DNA of 64,000 nt from Streptomyces violaceusniger Tu 4113 (GTDB lineage: Bacteria; Actinomycetota; Actinomycetes; Streptomycetales; Streptomycetaceae), in NCBI RefSeq assembly GCF_000147815.2, contig NC_015957.1, forward strand, positions 1,116,001 through 1,180,000, in the 5' to 3' direction. The notes under the pieces were generated by a model. The model was given only the letters and a program-made list of their open reading frames with translations. It was not told the DNA's origin and ran no database searches. The position numbers were made by a program, and so were the translations under genes. Below are positions 1 to 8,669 of this stretch, piece after piece (position 1 is the stretch's first letter; every line of letters begins with the position of its first letter).

Positions 1-155
1 GCCTGCTGCTCTTCCGACAGCACTCCCGGCGGCACCAGACCGGTAAGCCCGAACTGCGTGCGCTCTTCCTCCGTGAACGCGGTCCCGCGATTGCGGATCG
101 GGTCACGCAGAACGGCGACCCCTCCGGAACCGCGCACCCTCTTGTCCGTGCTCAT
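1..155 (-). CDS. NAD-dependent malic enzyme, N-terminal fragment (runs off the window)
   Basis: Only the first 51 codons are present; the gene continues to the left of base 1. The start is ATG at 155, with an AGAAGGA ribosome-binding site about 9 bases upstream. The peptide reads LRDPIRNRGTAFTEEER followed by FGLTGLVPP, which matches the conserved N-terminus of bacterial malic enzymes (compare the LLNKGSAFS-EER-NLLGLLP pattern of the SfcA type). These enzymes oxidatively decarboxylate malate to pyruvate in the cytoplasm. A PEP carboxykinase gene lies 4 kb away, but no operon link is visible. The family call rests on a short conserved stretch; catalytic residues are outside the window. Confidence 0.72.
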   Translation of the reverse strand, partial: MSTDKRVRGSGGVAVLRDPIRNRGTAFTEEERTQFGLTGLVPPGVLSEEQQ

Positions 156-467
156 GACTTTTCATCCTTCTCGAGCGGCCGTTGTTCGGACTGATCCGCG
201 CAGTCCTGACTCCCGGCTCCGCCCCGCCGCGAACTCCACACACGAAGCTCAAAACCCCACATAACCATCCTCGCGCCGCCGGGCCGCATGCGCCCACTGC
301 GCACTCCCGGCCGCACCCCCGCGCCCGCGCTCACAGGCTTGCCGCCTTCCGCATCCCCACGCAGAGTGGGCCGGGCGAGTCCGTCCGGTCCACAGCGGAT
401 CCGGGGCCTCTCGGCCGCGCCCTGTGGATAACTTCGTCTGCCTCGCCGGGTGGGGGAGGATGGACCC
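156..467. other. Divergent intergenic region, 312 bp
   Basis: This is the space between the malic enzyme fragment (minus) and the YyaL-like gene (plus), and must hold both promoters. Its GC is lower than in the flanking genes around 180-330. The only site I recognise is a perfect TGTGGATAA (complement TTATCCACA, a DnaA-box consensus) at 423-431. I see no further gene. Confidence 0.5.
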
Positions 468-2504
468 ATGCCGAACCGCCTGGCGCACGAGACGTCCCCC
501 TATCTGCTTCAGCATGCCGAGAACCCGGTCGACTGGTGGCCGTGGTCGGACAAGGCGTTCGAGGATGCGCGCCGCCGCGGGGTGCCCGTGCTGCTGAGCG
601 TCGGCTATTCGAGCTGCCACTGGTGCCATGTCATGGCGCATGAGTCGTTCGAGGACAAGGCGACCGCCGACTATCTCAACGCCCACTTCGTCTCCGTGAA
701 GGTCGACCGCGAGGAGCGGCCGGACGTCGACGCGGTGTATATGGAGGCGGTGCAGGCCGCGACCGGGCAGGGCGGCTGGCCCATGACGGTCTTTCTGACC
801 CCCGAGGCCCAGCCGTTCTACTTCGGCACGTACTTCCCGCCCCGGCCCCGGCCCGGTATGGCGTCCTTCCGGCAGGTGCTGGAGGGGGTGAGCGCCGCCT
901 GGACGGACCGCCGCGAGGAGGTGGTGGACGTCGCCGGGCGGATCGTGGAGGACCTGGCGCAGCGCACCGGGATCGCCCTGGGTTCGGATGCGCCCGCGCC
1001 GCCCGGCGAGGAGGATCTGCACGCCGCGCTCATGGGGCTGACCCGCGAATTCGACGCCACGCGGGGCGGTTTCGGCGGTGCGCCGAAGTTTCCGCCGTCC
1101 ATGGCGCTGGAGTTCCTGCTGCGCCACCACGCCCGCACCGGCTCCGAGGGCGCGCTGCAGATGGTGTCGGCCACCTGCGAGGCGATGGCCCGCGGCGGTA
1201 TCTACGACCAGCTCGGCGGCGGTTTCGCCCGCTATTCCGTCGATGCCGGCTGGACCGTGCCGCACTTCGAGAAGATGCTGTACGACAACGCACTGCTGTG
1301 CCGGGTCTACGCCCATCTGTGGCGCGCCACCGGCTCGGACCTCGCGCGCCGTGTCGCCCTGGAGACGGCGGACTTCATGGTCCGCGAGCTGCGCACCGCA
1401 CAGGGCGGCTTCGCCTCCGCGCTGGACGCCGACAGCGACGACGGCACCGGCAGGCATGTCGAGGGCGCGTACTACGTGTGGACGCCCGAGCGGCTGCGCG
1501 AGGTGCTGGGGGAGGCCGACGCGGAGTTCGCCGCCGGGTATTTCGGCGTGACCCAGGAGGGCACCTTCGAGCAGGGAGCCTCCGTGCTCCAGTTGCCCGA
1601 CGGTAAGCGGCCGGCGGACGCGGGCCGAGTCGCCTCCGTACGGGAGCGGCTGCTGGCCGCCCGGGAGCGGCGGGCCCGCCCCGGCCGCGACGACAAGATC
1701 GTCGCCGCGTGGAACGGGCTGGCCGTCGCGGCTCTCGCCGAGACCGGTGCCTATTTCGACCGCCCCGACCTGGTGGACGTCGCGACCGAGGCCGCCGAGC
1801 TGCTGATGCGCCTCCACATGGACCAGCGCGGGCGGCTGGCCCGCACCTCACTCGACGGCACCGCGGGCGGCCACGCGGGCGTGCTCGAGGACTACGCGGA
1901 TGTGGCCGAGGGCTTCCTCGCCCTGTCCGCCGTCACCGGCGACGGGGCGTGGGTGGACTTCGCCGGGCTGCTCCTGGACACCGTGCTGACCCGGTTCACC
2001 GCCGAGGACGGCACGCTGTTCGACACCGCCGATGACGCCGAGGCGCTCATCCGCCGCCCCCAGGACCCGACGGACAACGCGGCGCCGTCCGGCTGGACGG
2101 CCGCCGCCGGAGCCCTGCTGTCCTACGCCGCCATCACCGGCAGCTCCCGCCACCGGGAGACGGCCGAGCGTGCCCTCGCCGTGGTGCGGGCCCTCGGCCC
2201 CCGGGTGCCCCGCTTCATCGGCTGGGGCCTGGCGGTGGCCGAGGCCCGGCTCGACGGGCCGCGCGAGGTGGCGGTGGTCGGCCCCGGCGACGACCCGGCG
2301 ACCCGCGCCCTGCACCGCGCCGCACTCCTGGCCACCGCCCCCGGCGCGGTCGTCGCGGTCGGCGAGCCCGGCTCCGGGGAGGTCCCGCTGCTGCAGGACC
2401 GCCCCCTGCTGGAGGGACGCCCGGCGGCGTACGTCTGCCGCGGCTTCACCTGCGACGCACCGACGGCCGACGTCGAGGCCCTGACGGCGAAACTGGGCGG
2501 CTGA
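468..2504 (+). CDS. YyaL/DUF255-type thioredoxin-domain protein
   Basis: A 678-aa protein of the YyaL / spermatogenesis-associated protein 20 family. The N-terminus [20 protein letters not shown] is the family hallmark, and the thioredoxin-like part has a CHWC motif near residues 49-52 (SSCHWCHVM). The remaining ~450 residues are an (alpha/alpha)6-barrel of N-acylglucosamine 2-epimerase type ([22 protein letters not shown]). The biochemical role of the family is not settled; a thiol-disulphide or carbohydrate-related cytoplasmic function is usual speculation. Start chosen at ATG 468, with GGGGGAGGA upstream; an in-frame GTG at 450 lies within the ribosome-binding region and is unlikely. Full length for the family. 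Confidence 0.9.
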   Translation: MPNRLAHETSPYLLQHAENPVDWWPWSDKAFEDARRRGVPVLLSVGYSSCHWCHVMAHESFEDKATADYLNAHFVSVKVDREERPDVDAVYMEAVQAATGQGGWPMTVFLTPEAQPFYFGTYFPPRPRPGMASFRQVLEGVSAAWTDRREEVVDVAGRIVEDLAQRTGIALGSDAPAPPGEEDLHAALMGLTREFDATRGGFGGAPKFPPSMALEFLLRHHARTGSEGALQMVSATCEAMARGGIYDQLGGGFARYSVDAGWTVPHFEKMLYDNALLCRVYAHLWRATGSDLARRVALETADFMVRELRTAQGGFASALDADSDDGTGRHVEGAYYVWTPERLREVLGEADAEFAAGYFGVTQEGTFEQGASVLQLPDGKRPADAGRVASVRERLLAARERRARPGRDDKIVAAWNGLAVAALAETGAYFDRPDLVDVATEAAELLMRLHMDQRGRLARTSLDGTAGGHAGVLEDYADVAEGFLALSAVTGDGAWVDFAGLLLDTVLTRFTAEDGTLFDTADDAEALIRRPQDPTDNAAPSGWTAAAGALLSYAAITGSSRHRETAERALAVVRALGPRVPRFIGWGLAVAEARLDGPREVAVVGPGDDPATRALHRAALLATAPGAVVAVGEPGSGEVPLLQDRPLLEGRPAAYVCRGFTCDAPTADVEALTAKLGG

Positions 2505-2534
2505 GCCGGGGGGGCCGGACGGGGAGCCGGACCG

Positions 2535-2568
2535 GGCCCCCGGGTCGGTTTCGGCCGACCCCGGGGCC
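2535..2568. terminator. Bidirectional hairpin terminator between convergent genes
   Basis: GGCCCCCGGGTCGG and CCGACCCCGGGGCC form a 14-bp stem with one mismatch and a 6-base loop, lying 30 bases after the yyaL-like stop. The convergent TetR gene ends at 2726. There is no U tract, as is usual in Streptomyces. Confidence 0.6.
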
Positions 2569-2725
2569 AGCTCCCGGCTGAGCTGCGGGCCACCCCCCGG
2601 CCCGGGTCCGGGTCCACTTCGGCCATCCCCGACCAGCTCCGAGGTCAGGCCGGGGTCAGCCCGCTGTCAGCTCCAGCGGGCCGCCCGGAAGCGCACGGCA
2701 GGGCACAGCGGCCCCGCACCGCGGG

Positions 2726-3442
2726 TCATAGCGGGATGCCTCGGGAGAGGAGGTCCAGGGCTCGGTCGATGGCCGTTGTCATGGCGTCGGCGCGGGTGGC
2801 GGTGGCCCTCGTGGTGCTCGCCGTGGTTGCCGTCGGCAGGTGGTGGTGGTCCAGGCAGTGGAAGACGGCTTCGCGCAGGGCGCCGAGGACGGCGCCCACC
2901 GCGACCCGTACCTCGAAGTCGTCCGGGGCCCGGCCGCTGCGCTCGGCCAGCGCCTCGCCCAGCAGCGTTCCGCTGTCGGCCAGGCCGCCGCTCATCCGAG
3001 CGCGCAGCGCCGGGACCTGCCGTACGAGGGCCAGCCGGGCCAGCAGTTCCTCGCGCTCCGCACCCGCCGCGGGCCCCAGCAGCCCCACGACGGCATGGCG
3101 CAGGGAGGCGGTCGGGGGTTCGTCCCGCGGGCGCTCGCGGATCGCCTCCGCCATGAGCGCGTCGTACTCATCGGTGAGGACGATGTCCTCCTTGGCCGGG
3201 AAGTAGCGGAAGACGGTGCTGGTCGAGACGTCGGCGGCCGCCGCGATCCGGTCCACCGGAGTGGCCTCGTAGCCCTGCTCTGCGAAGAGCCGCAGGGCGG
3301 CGCGCCGGATCGCCTGCCGGGTCTTGATCTTCTTCCGTTCGCGCAGCCCGGGCCCGGGCCCGGGCCTGCGTTCCGGCTGTGACGGCTGTGACGGCTGTGA
3401 CGGCTGTGACGGTTGTGATGTGGGGGGTGTGGCCTTGGGCAT
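2726..3442 (-). CDS. TetR/AcrR family transcriptional regulator
   Basis: A 238-aa one-component repressor. After a variable 33-residue N-terminus there is a classic TetR helix-turn-helix: KTRQAIRRAALRLFAEQGY, then VDRIAAAADVSTSTVFRYF (about residues 38-80). The C-terminal ligand and dimer region is helical and family-divergent, so no ligand can be named. The gene lies one base after the hemolysin III-like gene on the same strand, suggesting co-transcription and possibly control of that membrane protein. Oddity: the N-terminus is built from simple repeats (a 9-bp unit encoding Ser-Gln-Pro at 3375-3419, and a CCCGGG hexamer repeat encoding Pro-Gly at 3346-3366). The true start could lie after the repeat, but no better ATG/GTG is visible. 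Confidence 0.85.
   Translation of the reverse strand: MPKATPPTSQPSQPSQPSQPSQPERRPGPGPGLRERKKIKTRQAIRRAALRLFAEQGYEATPVDRIAAAADVSTSTVFRYFPAKEDIVLTDEYDALMAEAIRERPRDEPPTASLRHAVVGLLGPAAGAEREELLARLALVRQVPALRARMSGGLADSGTLLGEALAERSGRAPDDFEVRVAVGAVLGALREAVFHCLDHHHLPTATTASTTRATATRADAMTTAIDRALDLLSRGIPL
3375..3419. repeat. 9-bp tandem repeat inside the tetR 5' end
   Basis: Four perfect GGCTGTGAC units plus one degenerate unit (GGTTGTGAT). They are in frame and encode Ser-Gln-Pro repeats at the N-terminus of the TetR protein. A 6-bp CCCGGG repeat follows at 3346-3366. Confidence 0.85.
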
Positions 3443-3443
3443 C

Positions 3444-4154
3444 TCAGGCGTGCTGATACGCCACCAAGGAGATGCCGACGTAGTGCACGACGAAGGCGGC
3501 CAGCGTGAAGCTGTGGAACACCTCGTGGAAGCCGAACCAGCGCGGCGAGGGGTTGGGCCGCTTGGTGCCGTAGATCACCGCGCCCACGCTGTAGAGCAGC
3601 CCGCCGACGATGATCAGCGTCATGACGGCGGCGCCGCCGGTGTGCAGGAAGTCGGGCAGGAAGAAGACGGCCGCCCAGCCCAGCGCGATGTAGCACGGGG
3701 TGTACAGCCAGCGCGGGGCGCCGACCCAGAAGACCCGGAAGGCGATTCCGGCGAGCGCCCCGGCCCACACCAGCCACAGCAGCAGTTGCTGCTTGCCGTG
3801 TGGCAGAAGCAGCATGGTGAAGGGCGTATACGTGCCCGCGATGATCAGGAAGATATTGGCGTGGTCCAGCCGCCGCAGCACCGCGGCGGTGCGCGGCCCC
3901 CAATTGCCGCGGTGGTAAAGGGCGCTGGTGCCGAACAGCGCACATGCGGTGAGCGTGAAGATGGCGCAGGCCAACCGCCCGCGCGGACTGTCGGCGAGGG
4001 CTGTCAGCACCACCCCCGAGACCAGGACCGCGGGAAACATGCCGGCGTGCAGCCAGCCGCGGAGCATCGGCTTCAGGGGGAGCGGCGGGGCCGCTTGGGG
4101 TCCTGGGGGGTTCTCAACGGCGGCATCGGGCGCGGCGGCAGTCATGCCGCTCAT
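3444..4154 (-). CDS. Hemolysin III / TrhA-type PAQR family membrane protein
   Basis: A 236-aa seven-helix membrane protein of the YqfA/HlyIII (PAQR) family. Diagnostic motifs are SALYHRGNW (about residue 77) early, LDHANIFLIIAGTYTPF (about residues 93-109) in the middle and GFHEVFHSFTLAAFVVHY near the C-terminus; the conserved Ser, Asp and His residues form the family's metal site. Bacterial members are linked to membrane homeostasis; haemolytic activity is not established for most. The first ~30 residues are Pro/Ala-rich and cytoplasmic. It is the first gene of a two-gene operon with the TetR regulator, whose start codon lies one base after this stop. Confidence 0.88.
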   Translation of the reverse strand: MSGMTAAAPDAAVENPPGPQAAPPLPLKPMLRGWLHAGMFPAVLVSGVVLTALADSPRGRLACAIFTLTACALFGTSALYHRGNWGPRTAAVLRRLDHANIFLIIAGTYTPFTMLLLPHGKQQLLLWLVWAGALAGIAFRVFWVGAPRWLYTPCYIALGWAAVFFLPDFLHTGGAAVMTLIIVGGLLYSVGAVIYGTKRPNPSPRWFGFHEVFHSFTLAAFVVHYVGISLVAYQHA

Positions 4155-4407
4155 GCTACCTACGCCCTACGCCACCGTAAGTTACCGGTCCGTGTCGAGT
4201 GGTGATGGTCACCAAAGCGCCCACTGGACAGATGGCCCACACAGTCGGATGATCAAATGAGCGCGGTCGGCACCGGATGAGCTGAGCATCCGGGTCGCAG
4301 CCCCCAAGGGGTAGCTGTCTCCATAAACGGATATGAGTGCACATATCCGTCCAAAACCCTCAATCATAACGCCGGAGCGTGTGCGGTTCCGGCGGGATGG
4401 AGCGATC
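4155..4407. other. Divergent promoter region of the hemolysin III operon and pckG
   Basis: A 253-bp region of noticeably lower GC. It contains the 9-bp-arm inverted repeat described separately at 4327-4350. No gene is seen; in-frame codons upstream of the chosen pckG start are probably untranslated. Confidence 0.5.
4327..4350. promoter_or_regulatory. Inverted repeat, operator candidate upstream of PEP carboxykinase
   Basis: ACGGATATG and CATATCCGT form a perfect 9-bp inverted repeat separated by 6 bases (AGTGCA). It sits 58 bases before the pckG start, in an AT-rich island, as expected of a repressor or activator site rather than a terminator. The regulator is unknown. Confidence 0.5.
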
Positions 4408-6264
4408 GTGGCGCCCAGCAATGTGGCTTCCTCCCTCACCACCACCCCGAGCCCCACGAACCACCAGGAGCTCGTCTCCTGGGTCGACGAGATCGCCGCC
4501 CTCACCCAGCCCGATCGTGTGGTGTGGTGCGACGGCTCGGAGGCGGAGTACGACCGCCTGTGCGCGGAGCTCGTCGAGAAGGGCACCTTCACACGCCTTG
4601 ATTCGATCAAGCGCCCCAACTCGTACTACGCCGCATCCGATCCGAGCGATGTGGCGCGCGTCGAGGACCGTACGTTCATATGCTCCGAGAAGGAGGCGGA
4701 CGCGGGCCCGACGAACCACTGGAAACACCCCGACGAGATGCGCGCCATCTTTTGCGGAGAAGAAGGCAGTTTCGCGGGGGAGCAGGGCGTCTTCCGGGGC
4801 TCCATGCGCGGCCGGACCATGTACGTCGTGCCCTTCTGCATGGGCCCGCTCGGCTCGCCGCTGTCCGCGATCGGCGTCGAGATCACCGACTCCGCCTACG
4901 TCGCCGTCTCCATGCGCACCATGACCCGCATGGGACAGGAGGTCCTCGACGTCCTCGGCGACGAGGGCTTCTTCGTCAAGGCCGTCCACACCCTCGGCGC
5001 CCCGCTGGAGCCGGGCCAGGCCGACGTTCCCTGGCCGTGCAACCCGACCAAGTACATCTCGCACTTCCCGGAGGCGCGGGAGATCTGGTCGTACGGCTCC
5101 GGCTACGGCGGCAACGCCCTTCTCGGCAAGAAGTGCTACGCCCTGCGCATCGCCTCCGTGATGGCGCGGGACGAGGGCTGGCTCGCCGAGCACATGCTGA
5201 TCCTCAAGCTCACCCCGCCGCGCGGGGAGGCCAAGTACGTGGCCGCGGCGTTCCCGAGCGCCTGTGGCAAGACCAACCTCGCGATGCTGGAGCCGACCAT
5301 CCGGGGCTGGACGGTCGAGACGATCGGCGACGACATCGCGTGGATGCGGTTCGGCGAGGACGGCAGGCTGTACGCGATCAACCCCGAGGCGGGCTTCTTC
5401 GGCGTCGCGCCCGGCACCGGTGAGCACACCAACGCCAACGCGATGAAGACCCTGTGGGGGAACTCGGTCTTCACCAATGTCGCGCTCACCGACGACGGCG
5501 ATGTGTGGTGGGAGGGCATGACCGAGGAGCCGCCCGCCCATCTGACCGACTGGAAGGGCAACGACTGGACCCCGGCGAGCGAGACGCCCGCGGCCCACCC
5601 CAATGCCCGCTTCACCGTGCCGGCCGGTCAGTGCCCGATCATCGCGCCCGAGTGGGAGGACCCCAAGGGCGTGCCGATCTCGGCGATCCTCTTCGGCGGC
5701 CGCCGGGCCAGTGCCGTTCCGCTGGTGACCGAGTCCTTCGACTGGCAGCACGGTGTCTTCCTCGGCGCCAACGTGGCGAGCGAGAAGACCGCCGCGGCCG
5801 AGGGCAAGGTCGGCGAGCTGCGCCGCGACCCGTTCGCCATGCTGCCGTTCTGCGGCTACAACATGGGCGACTACATGGCCCATTGGGTGAAGGTCGGCAA
5901 GAACGCGGACGCCGCCAAGCTGCCGAAGATCTACTACGTCAACTGGTTCCGCAAGGACGCCGACGGGCACTTCGTCTGGCCGGGCTTCGGCGAGAACAGC
6001 CGGGTGCTGAAGTGGATCGTCGACCGGCTGGACGGCAAGGCCGAGGGCGTGGAGAGCCCGATCGGGGTGCTGCCGACGCCCGAGGCGCTGGACACCGACG
6101 GTCTGGACCTCGACGACGCCGAGCTCGAGCTGCTGCTCACGGTCGACAAGGAGGTCTGGCGCGAGGAGGCGGGGCTGGTGCCCGACCACCTCAACACCTT
6201 CGGTGAGCACACGCCCAAGGAGATGTGGGACGAATACCACGCGCTGGTCAAGCGCCTGGGCTGA
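4408..6264 (+). CDS. pckG: Phosphoenolpyruvate carboxykinase (GTP)
   Basis: A cytoplasmic gluconeogenic enzyme converting oxaloacetate and GTP to PEP, GDP and CO2. The 618-aa length and sequence fit the GTP-dependent class: [13 protein letters not shown] near the start, the P-loop kinase-1 motif PSACGKTNL near residue 282, and [15 protein letters not shown] with the metal-binding Asp. Start: GTG 4408 follows GATGGAG and leaves the family-typical short N-terminus before PTNHQEL; upstream in-frame starts at 4333 and 4381 overlap the operator-like palindrome and are less likely. The gene is monocistronic, ending in tandem repeats and a strong terminator. Confidence 0.95.
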   Translation: MAPSNVASSLTTTPSPTNHQELVSWVDEIAALTQPDRVVWCDGSEAEYDRLCAELVEKGTFTRLDSIKRPNSYYAASDPSDVARVEDRTFICSEKEADAGPTNHWKHPDEMRAIFCGEEGSFAGEQGVFRGSMRGRTMYVVPFCMGPLGSPLSAIGVEITDSAYVAVSMRTMTRMGQEVLDVLGDEGFFVKAVHTLGAPLEPGQADVPWPCNPTKYISHFPEAREIWSYGSGYGGNALLGKKCYALRIASVMARDEGWLAEHMLILKLTPPRGEAKYVAAAFPSACGKTNLAMLEPTIRGWTVETIGDDIAWMRFGEDGRLYAINPEAGFFGVAPGTGEHTNANAMKTLWGNSVFTNVALTDDGDVWWEGMTEEPPAHLTDWKGNDWTPASETPAAHPNARFTVPAGQCPIIAPEWEDPKGVPISAILFGGRRASAVPLVTESFDWQHGVFLGANVASEKTAAAEGKVGELRRDPFAMLPFCGYNMGDYMAHWVKVGKNADAAKLPKIYYVNWFRKDADGHFVWPGFGENSRVLKWIVDRLDGKAEGVESPIGVLPTPEALDTDGLDLDDAELELLLTVDKEVWREEAGLVPDHLNTFGEHTPKEMWDEYHALVKRLG

Positions 6265-6352
6265 GCGCAGCCCCAAGGAGCGCAGTCCCAAGGAGCGCAG
6301 CCCCAAGGAGCGCAGTCCCAAGGAGCGCAGCCTCAAGGAGCACAGCCCAAGG
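6265..6352. repeat. 15-bp tandem repeat after pckG
   Basis: Five units of GCGCAGYCCCAAGGA plus a partial one begin directly after the pckG stop codon (units start at 6265, 6280, 6295, 6310 and 6325). The first unit resembles the last coding bases (CTGGGCTGAGCGCAG), so the array probably grew by slippage from the gene end. Confidence 0.85.
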
Positions 6353-6389
6353 CCCGGGGCCCGCACTCAGGTGCGGGCCCCGGGCCTTT
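6351..6389 (+). terminator. Strong intrinsic terminator of pckG
   Basis: GGCCCGGGGCCCGCAC and GTGCGGGCCCCGGGCC form a perfect 16-bp stem with a TCAG loop, followed by TTTC. It lies directly after the tandem repeat array and also faces the minus-strand operon ending at 6425. Confidence 0.9.
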
Positions 6390-6424
6390 CCACGGCAGAG
6401 GCCGTACGGCCCGTACCGGTACGG

Positions 6425-7051
6425 TCAGGCCCCCCGGCCCCGCTCCTCCAGATAGCGGGTGTGGGTCTGCTGGCGGCGCGCCTCCGCCTCCCGCAGCGCC
6501 GAGGCCATCGCGTCGGCCTCGTCGAAGAGCAGCGCGAGCTGCCGTTCCAGATGGCGCTCGGGCGGCTCGGTGCCCGGGGTGAGCCGGGTCCACCAGCGGG
6601 TGCGGGCGTAGGCGTCCACCGCCTCGGGAACGTCCTGCTGGATGATCCGCGACAGCGCGTACACCGCCTCGGGGTCGAGCGCGAGCGCCTCGCCCACCCA
6701 GCCGGGGTCGAGCAGGGCCTCGATCAGCCCGTCCAGTTCGGCCAGCTTGCCGCCGGCCGCCGGCGGCAGCTCGATCCGCGCCAGATACTCCCTGAGGGTC
6801 GCGAAGTCGCCCCGCAGCCCGTCCAACTGCTCGGCCGCGTCGGGGAAGTCGGGTGCGGCCGGGCGCTCCGGCGGGGCGATCAGGGCGCCCGCGCCGTACA
6901 GGCCCGCCACCACCACCGGCCAGTAGGCGCCCGCCAGACCGGTGAAGGTGAGGGCCAGGCCCACCAGCCCGGCCGCGCCTCCGGCCAGGTTCTTGCGGGA
7001 TTCCAGATAGCCCAGCAGCCGGCCGGGCCCGCCGGTCTTATTGGTAGCCAC
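6425..7051 (-). CDS. Membrane protein of the TelA/VWA operon, function unknown
   Basis: A 208-aa protein, not recognised beyond its context. Near residues 15-50 are two adjacent hydrophobic segments (GGAAGLVGLALTFTGLAGAY, then PVVVAGLYGAGALIAPP), followed by a soluble, acidic alpha-helical C-terminal part (FATLREYLARIELPP ... QLALLFDEADAMASALREAEARRQQ), presumably cytoplasmic. GTG 7051 is preceded by GAGGAG at 4-base spacing and overlaps the end of the upstream VWA gene by 14 bases, so the two are translationally coupled. It is the last gene of the operon. A partner role for the VWA/TelA system is an inference from position only. Confidence 0.7.
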   Translation of the reverse strand: MATNKTGGPGRLLGYLESRKNLAGGAAGLVGLALTFTGLAGAYWPVVVAGLYGAGALIAPPERPAAPDFPDAAEQLDGLRGDFATLREYLARIELPPAAGGKLAELDGLIEALLDPGWVGEALALDPEAVYALSRIIQQDVPEAVDAYARTRWWTRLTPGTEPPERHLERQLALLFDEADAMASALREAEARRQQTHTRYLEERGRGA

Positions 7052-8669
7052 GGATCTCCTCGAAGGCCCCGTCCAGCGAGCCCTTGGTCGCGTCGAAGAG
7101 CCGCCCGCCGGTGAGGGTGGCGATGGACTGGAGCTGCGAGCGGTCGGAGTCGCCGAAGACGATCGGGAAGACCGGGGCGGTGCGTTCCGGCCCACGCAGC
7201 CGCCGGTAGTAGGCGTCGAAGTCGGAGGCGGTCGCTCCGGTGGTGTTCTCGCCGTCCGTCATCAGCACGATCGAGGTGAACCGGTCGTCCCCGAGGGCCG
7301 ATCGCCGCTGCGCCAGATGGTCGTACGCCGCCTGGAGGCTGCTGAAGATCGCCGTGTCACCGTCCGCGGTGAGCGCTTCGGCGTCGGCGCGGATCGCGGC
7401 CAGTACGGGGGCCGGGCGCTCGCCCGGGACGGTGTGGGTACGGACCCCCTTGACCCGGGAGCCGAACGGCATCAGCGTCACCTCCTCACGGTCGCGGAAG
7501 CGGTCCCCGGTGGGCGAGACGTCCGATCCGGCGAGCTGGCCGAGCGCCCGCTTGAGCTGCGCCAGCCGGTCGCCGTTCATCGAGCCGGAGGTGTCCAGGA
7601 CGTACACGGTGCGCGAGGGGCGGCGCAGATCGTTCTCGTAGGAGGCGAGCAGACCGTCGGCGACCGCGAGGCTGCCCGGGAAGGGCAGTTCACGGCGCTT
7701 GGCCGTGGACAGCCGGGCGGCCGGCCGCACCGAGGCCACCACCGGGCGGCGGAAGGTGCGCTCGGTGAGCTGCCGCTGCGCCTCGGTGCCGCGCAGATGG
7801 GTGGCGAGCGCATGGGCCGAGTCCCGGGCGTCCTGCGAGGCCGAGGCGAGGACGGTCAGCGGATAGTCGGCGGTGACCACACCGTCCCTGGGGCGGATCA
7901 CCGCCAGGTCCATGAGGTGGTCGCGGTTCAGGGTGAGCAGCACGGACTCGTAGTTGATCAGGCCGTCGACCGAGCCGCGCCGGATGAACGCGTCCGCCAG
8001 CCAGCCGGAGGATCCGGAGGTCAGCTTCTGCCCGGTGAAGAACTCCTTCAGCTTCGGCGTGGCCTTGCGGACGTCCGCCTCCCGCAGCGCCGACTGGGCG
8101 CCGGAGAGCCCCGAGGCGATCGAGACCAGCGCGGAGAAGCCGGAGTTGGAGCGCACCGGGTCGGTCATGCCGTACGTCAGCCGGCCGTCCGCCACCGCCC
8201 GCTCGATCTCCGACCAGGTGACCCGCTCCGGGTCCCAGCCGAGCCGCTTCAGGGCGGGCATTTTGATGCCGAAGGCGACCGGAGAGGTCATCACCGGGGT
8301 CTCGGAGGTGATCTTCTTGGCGGCTTCGGGGCGCAGCCGCAGATAGTCGTTGGAGGAGAGCCAGATGGCGTCGAACGCTCCGGCCGCCGCCCCCGAGGCC
8401 ACCCGGTCGACCGCGTCCAGCGTGCCGGACCAGGTGGCGTCGACCGTGACACCGGTGGCGGTGCGGGCGGCGTCCAGCACGGGCTTCATATCGGCCAGTT
8501 CGCTGCTCGCCAGCACCCGCAGAGTGCCGGCGGACGAGCCCTTTCCGCCCTTTCCGCCCTCGTCGTCCTTCGAGCCGGAGCTGCAGGCGCTCACCAGCGG
8601 CAGGGCGGCCGCGAGCCCGAGGGCCAGCAGGCCACGGCGCGGCAGCCCGCCGTCCGCCGTCGCGGTCAC
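7038..8669 (-). CDS. Lipoprotein with solute-binding and von Willebrand factor A domains
   Basis: A 543-aa exported lipoprotein: RRGLLALGLAAALPLVSAC ends in a lipobox cysteine near residue 28. Residues ~45-300 resemble a type I/II periplasmic solute-binding domain (TLRVLASSELADMKPVLDAA; FDAIWLSSNDYL). Residues ~330-540 are a VWA domain with a complete MIDAS: DTSGSMNGDR, a Thr in GDTAIFSS and the Asp in LMTDGENTTG. Such SBP-VWA fusions stand beside telA genes in actinomycetes; the ligand is unknown. The GTG start at 8669 overlaps the telA stop (GTGA), indicating coupling. Because telA is broken here, expression of this gene may depend on reinitiation or a new promoter. Confidence 0.85.
   Translation of the reverse strand: MTATADGGLPRRGLLALGLAAALPLVSACSSGSKDDEGGKGGKGSSAGTLRVLASSELADMKPVLDAARTATGVTVDATWSGTLDAVDRVASGAAAGAFDAIWLSSNDYLRLRPEAAKKITSETPVMTSPVAFGIKMPALKRLGWDPERVTWSEIERAVADGRLTYGMTDPVRSNSGFSALVSIASGLSGAQSALREADVRKATPKLKEFFTGQKLTSGSSGWLADAFIRRGSVDGLINYESVLLTLNRDHLMDLAVIRPRDGVVTADYPLTVLASASQDARDSAHALATHLRGTEAQRQLTERTFRRPVVASVRPAARLSTAKRRELPFPGSLAVADGLLASYENDLRRPSRTVYVLDTSGSMNGDRLAQLKRALGQLAGSDVSPTGDRFRDREEVTLMPFGSRVKGVRTHTVPGERPAPVLAAIRADAEALTADGDTAIFSSLQAAYDHLAQRRSALGDDRFTSIVLMTDGENTTGATASDFDAYYRRLRGPERTAPVFPIVFGDSDRSQLQSIATLTGGRLFDATKGSLDGAFEEIRGYQ

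Noticed and set aside
249..1817. Very long open frames antisense to real genes (for example minus 249-1817, 4360-6366, 15638-19369, 33397-36057, 54939-56861)
   Set aside because: They mirror strongly coding genes on the other strand. In very GC-rich DNA the complementary frames stay open; none shows a family motif or a good start.
4333..4407. Upstream extension of PEP carboxykinase to 4333
   Set aside because: The extension would place the start inside the operator-like palindrome and adds residues not found in the family; GTG 4408 has a suitable site.
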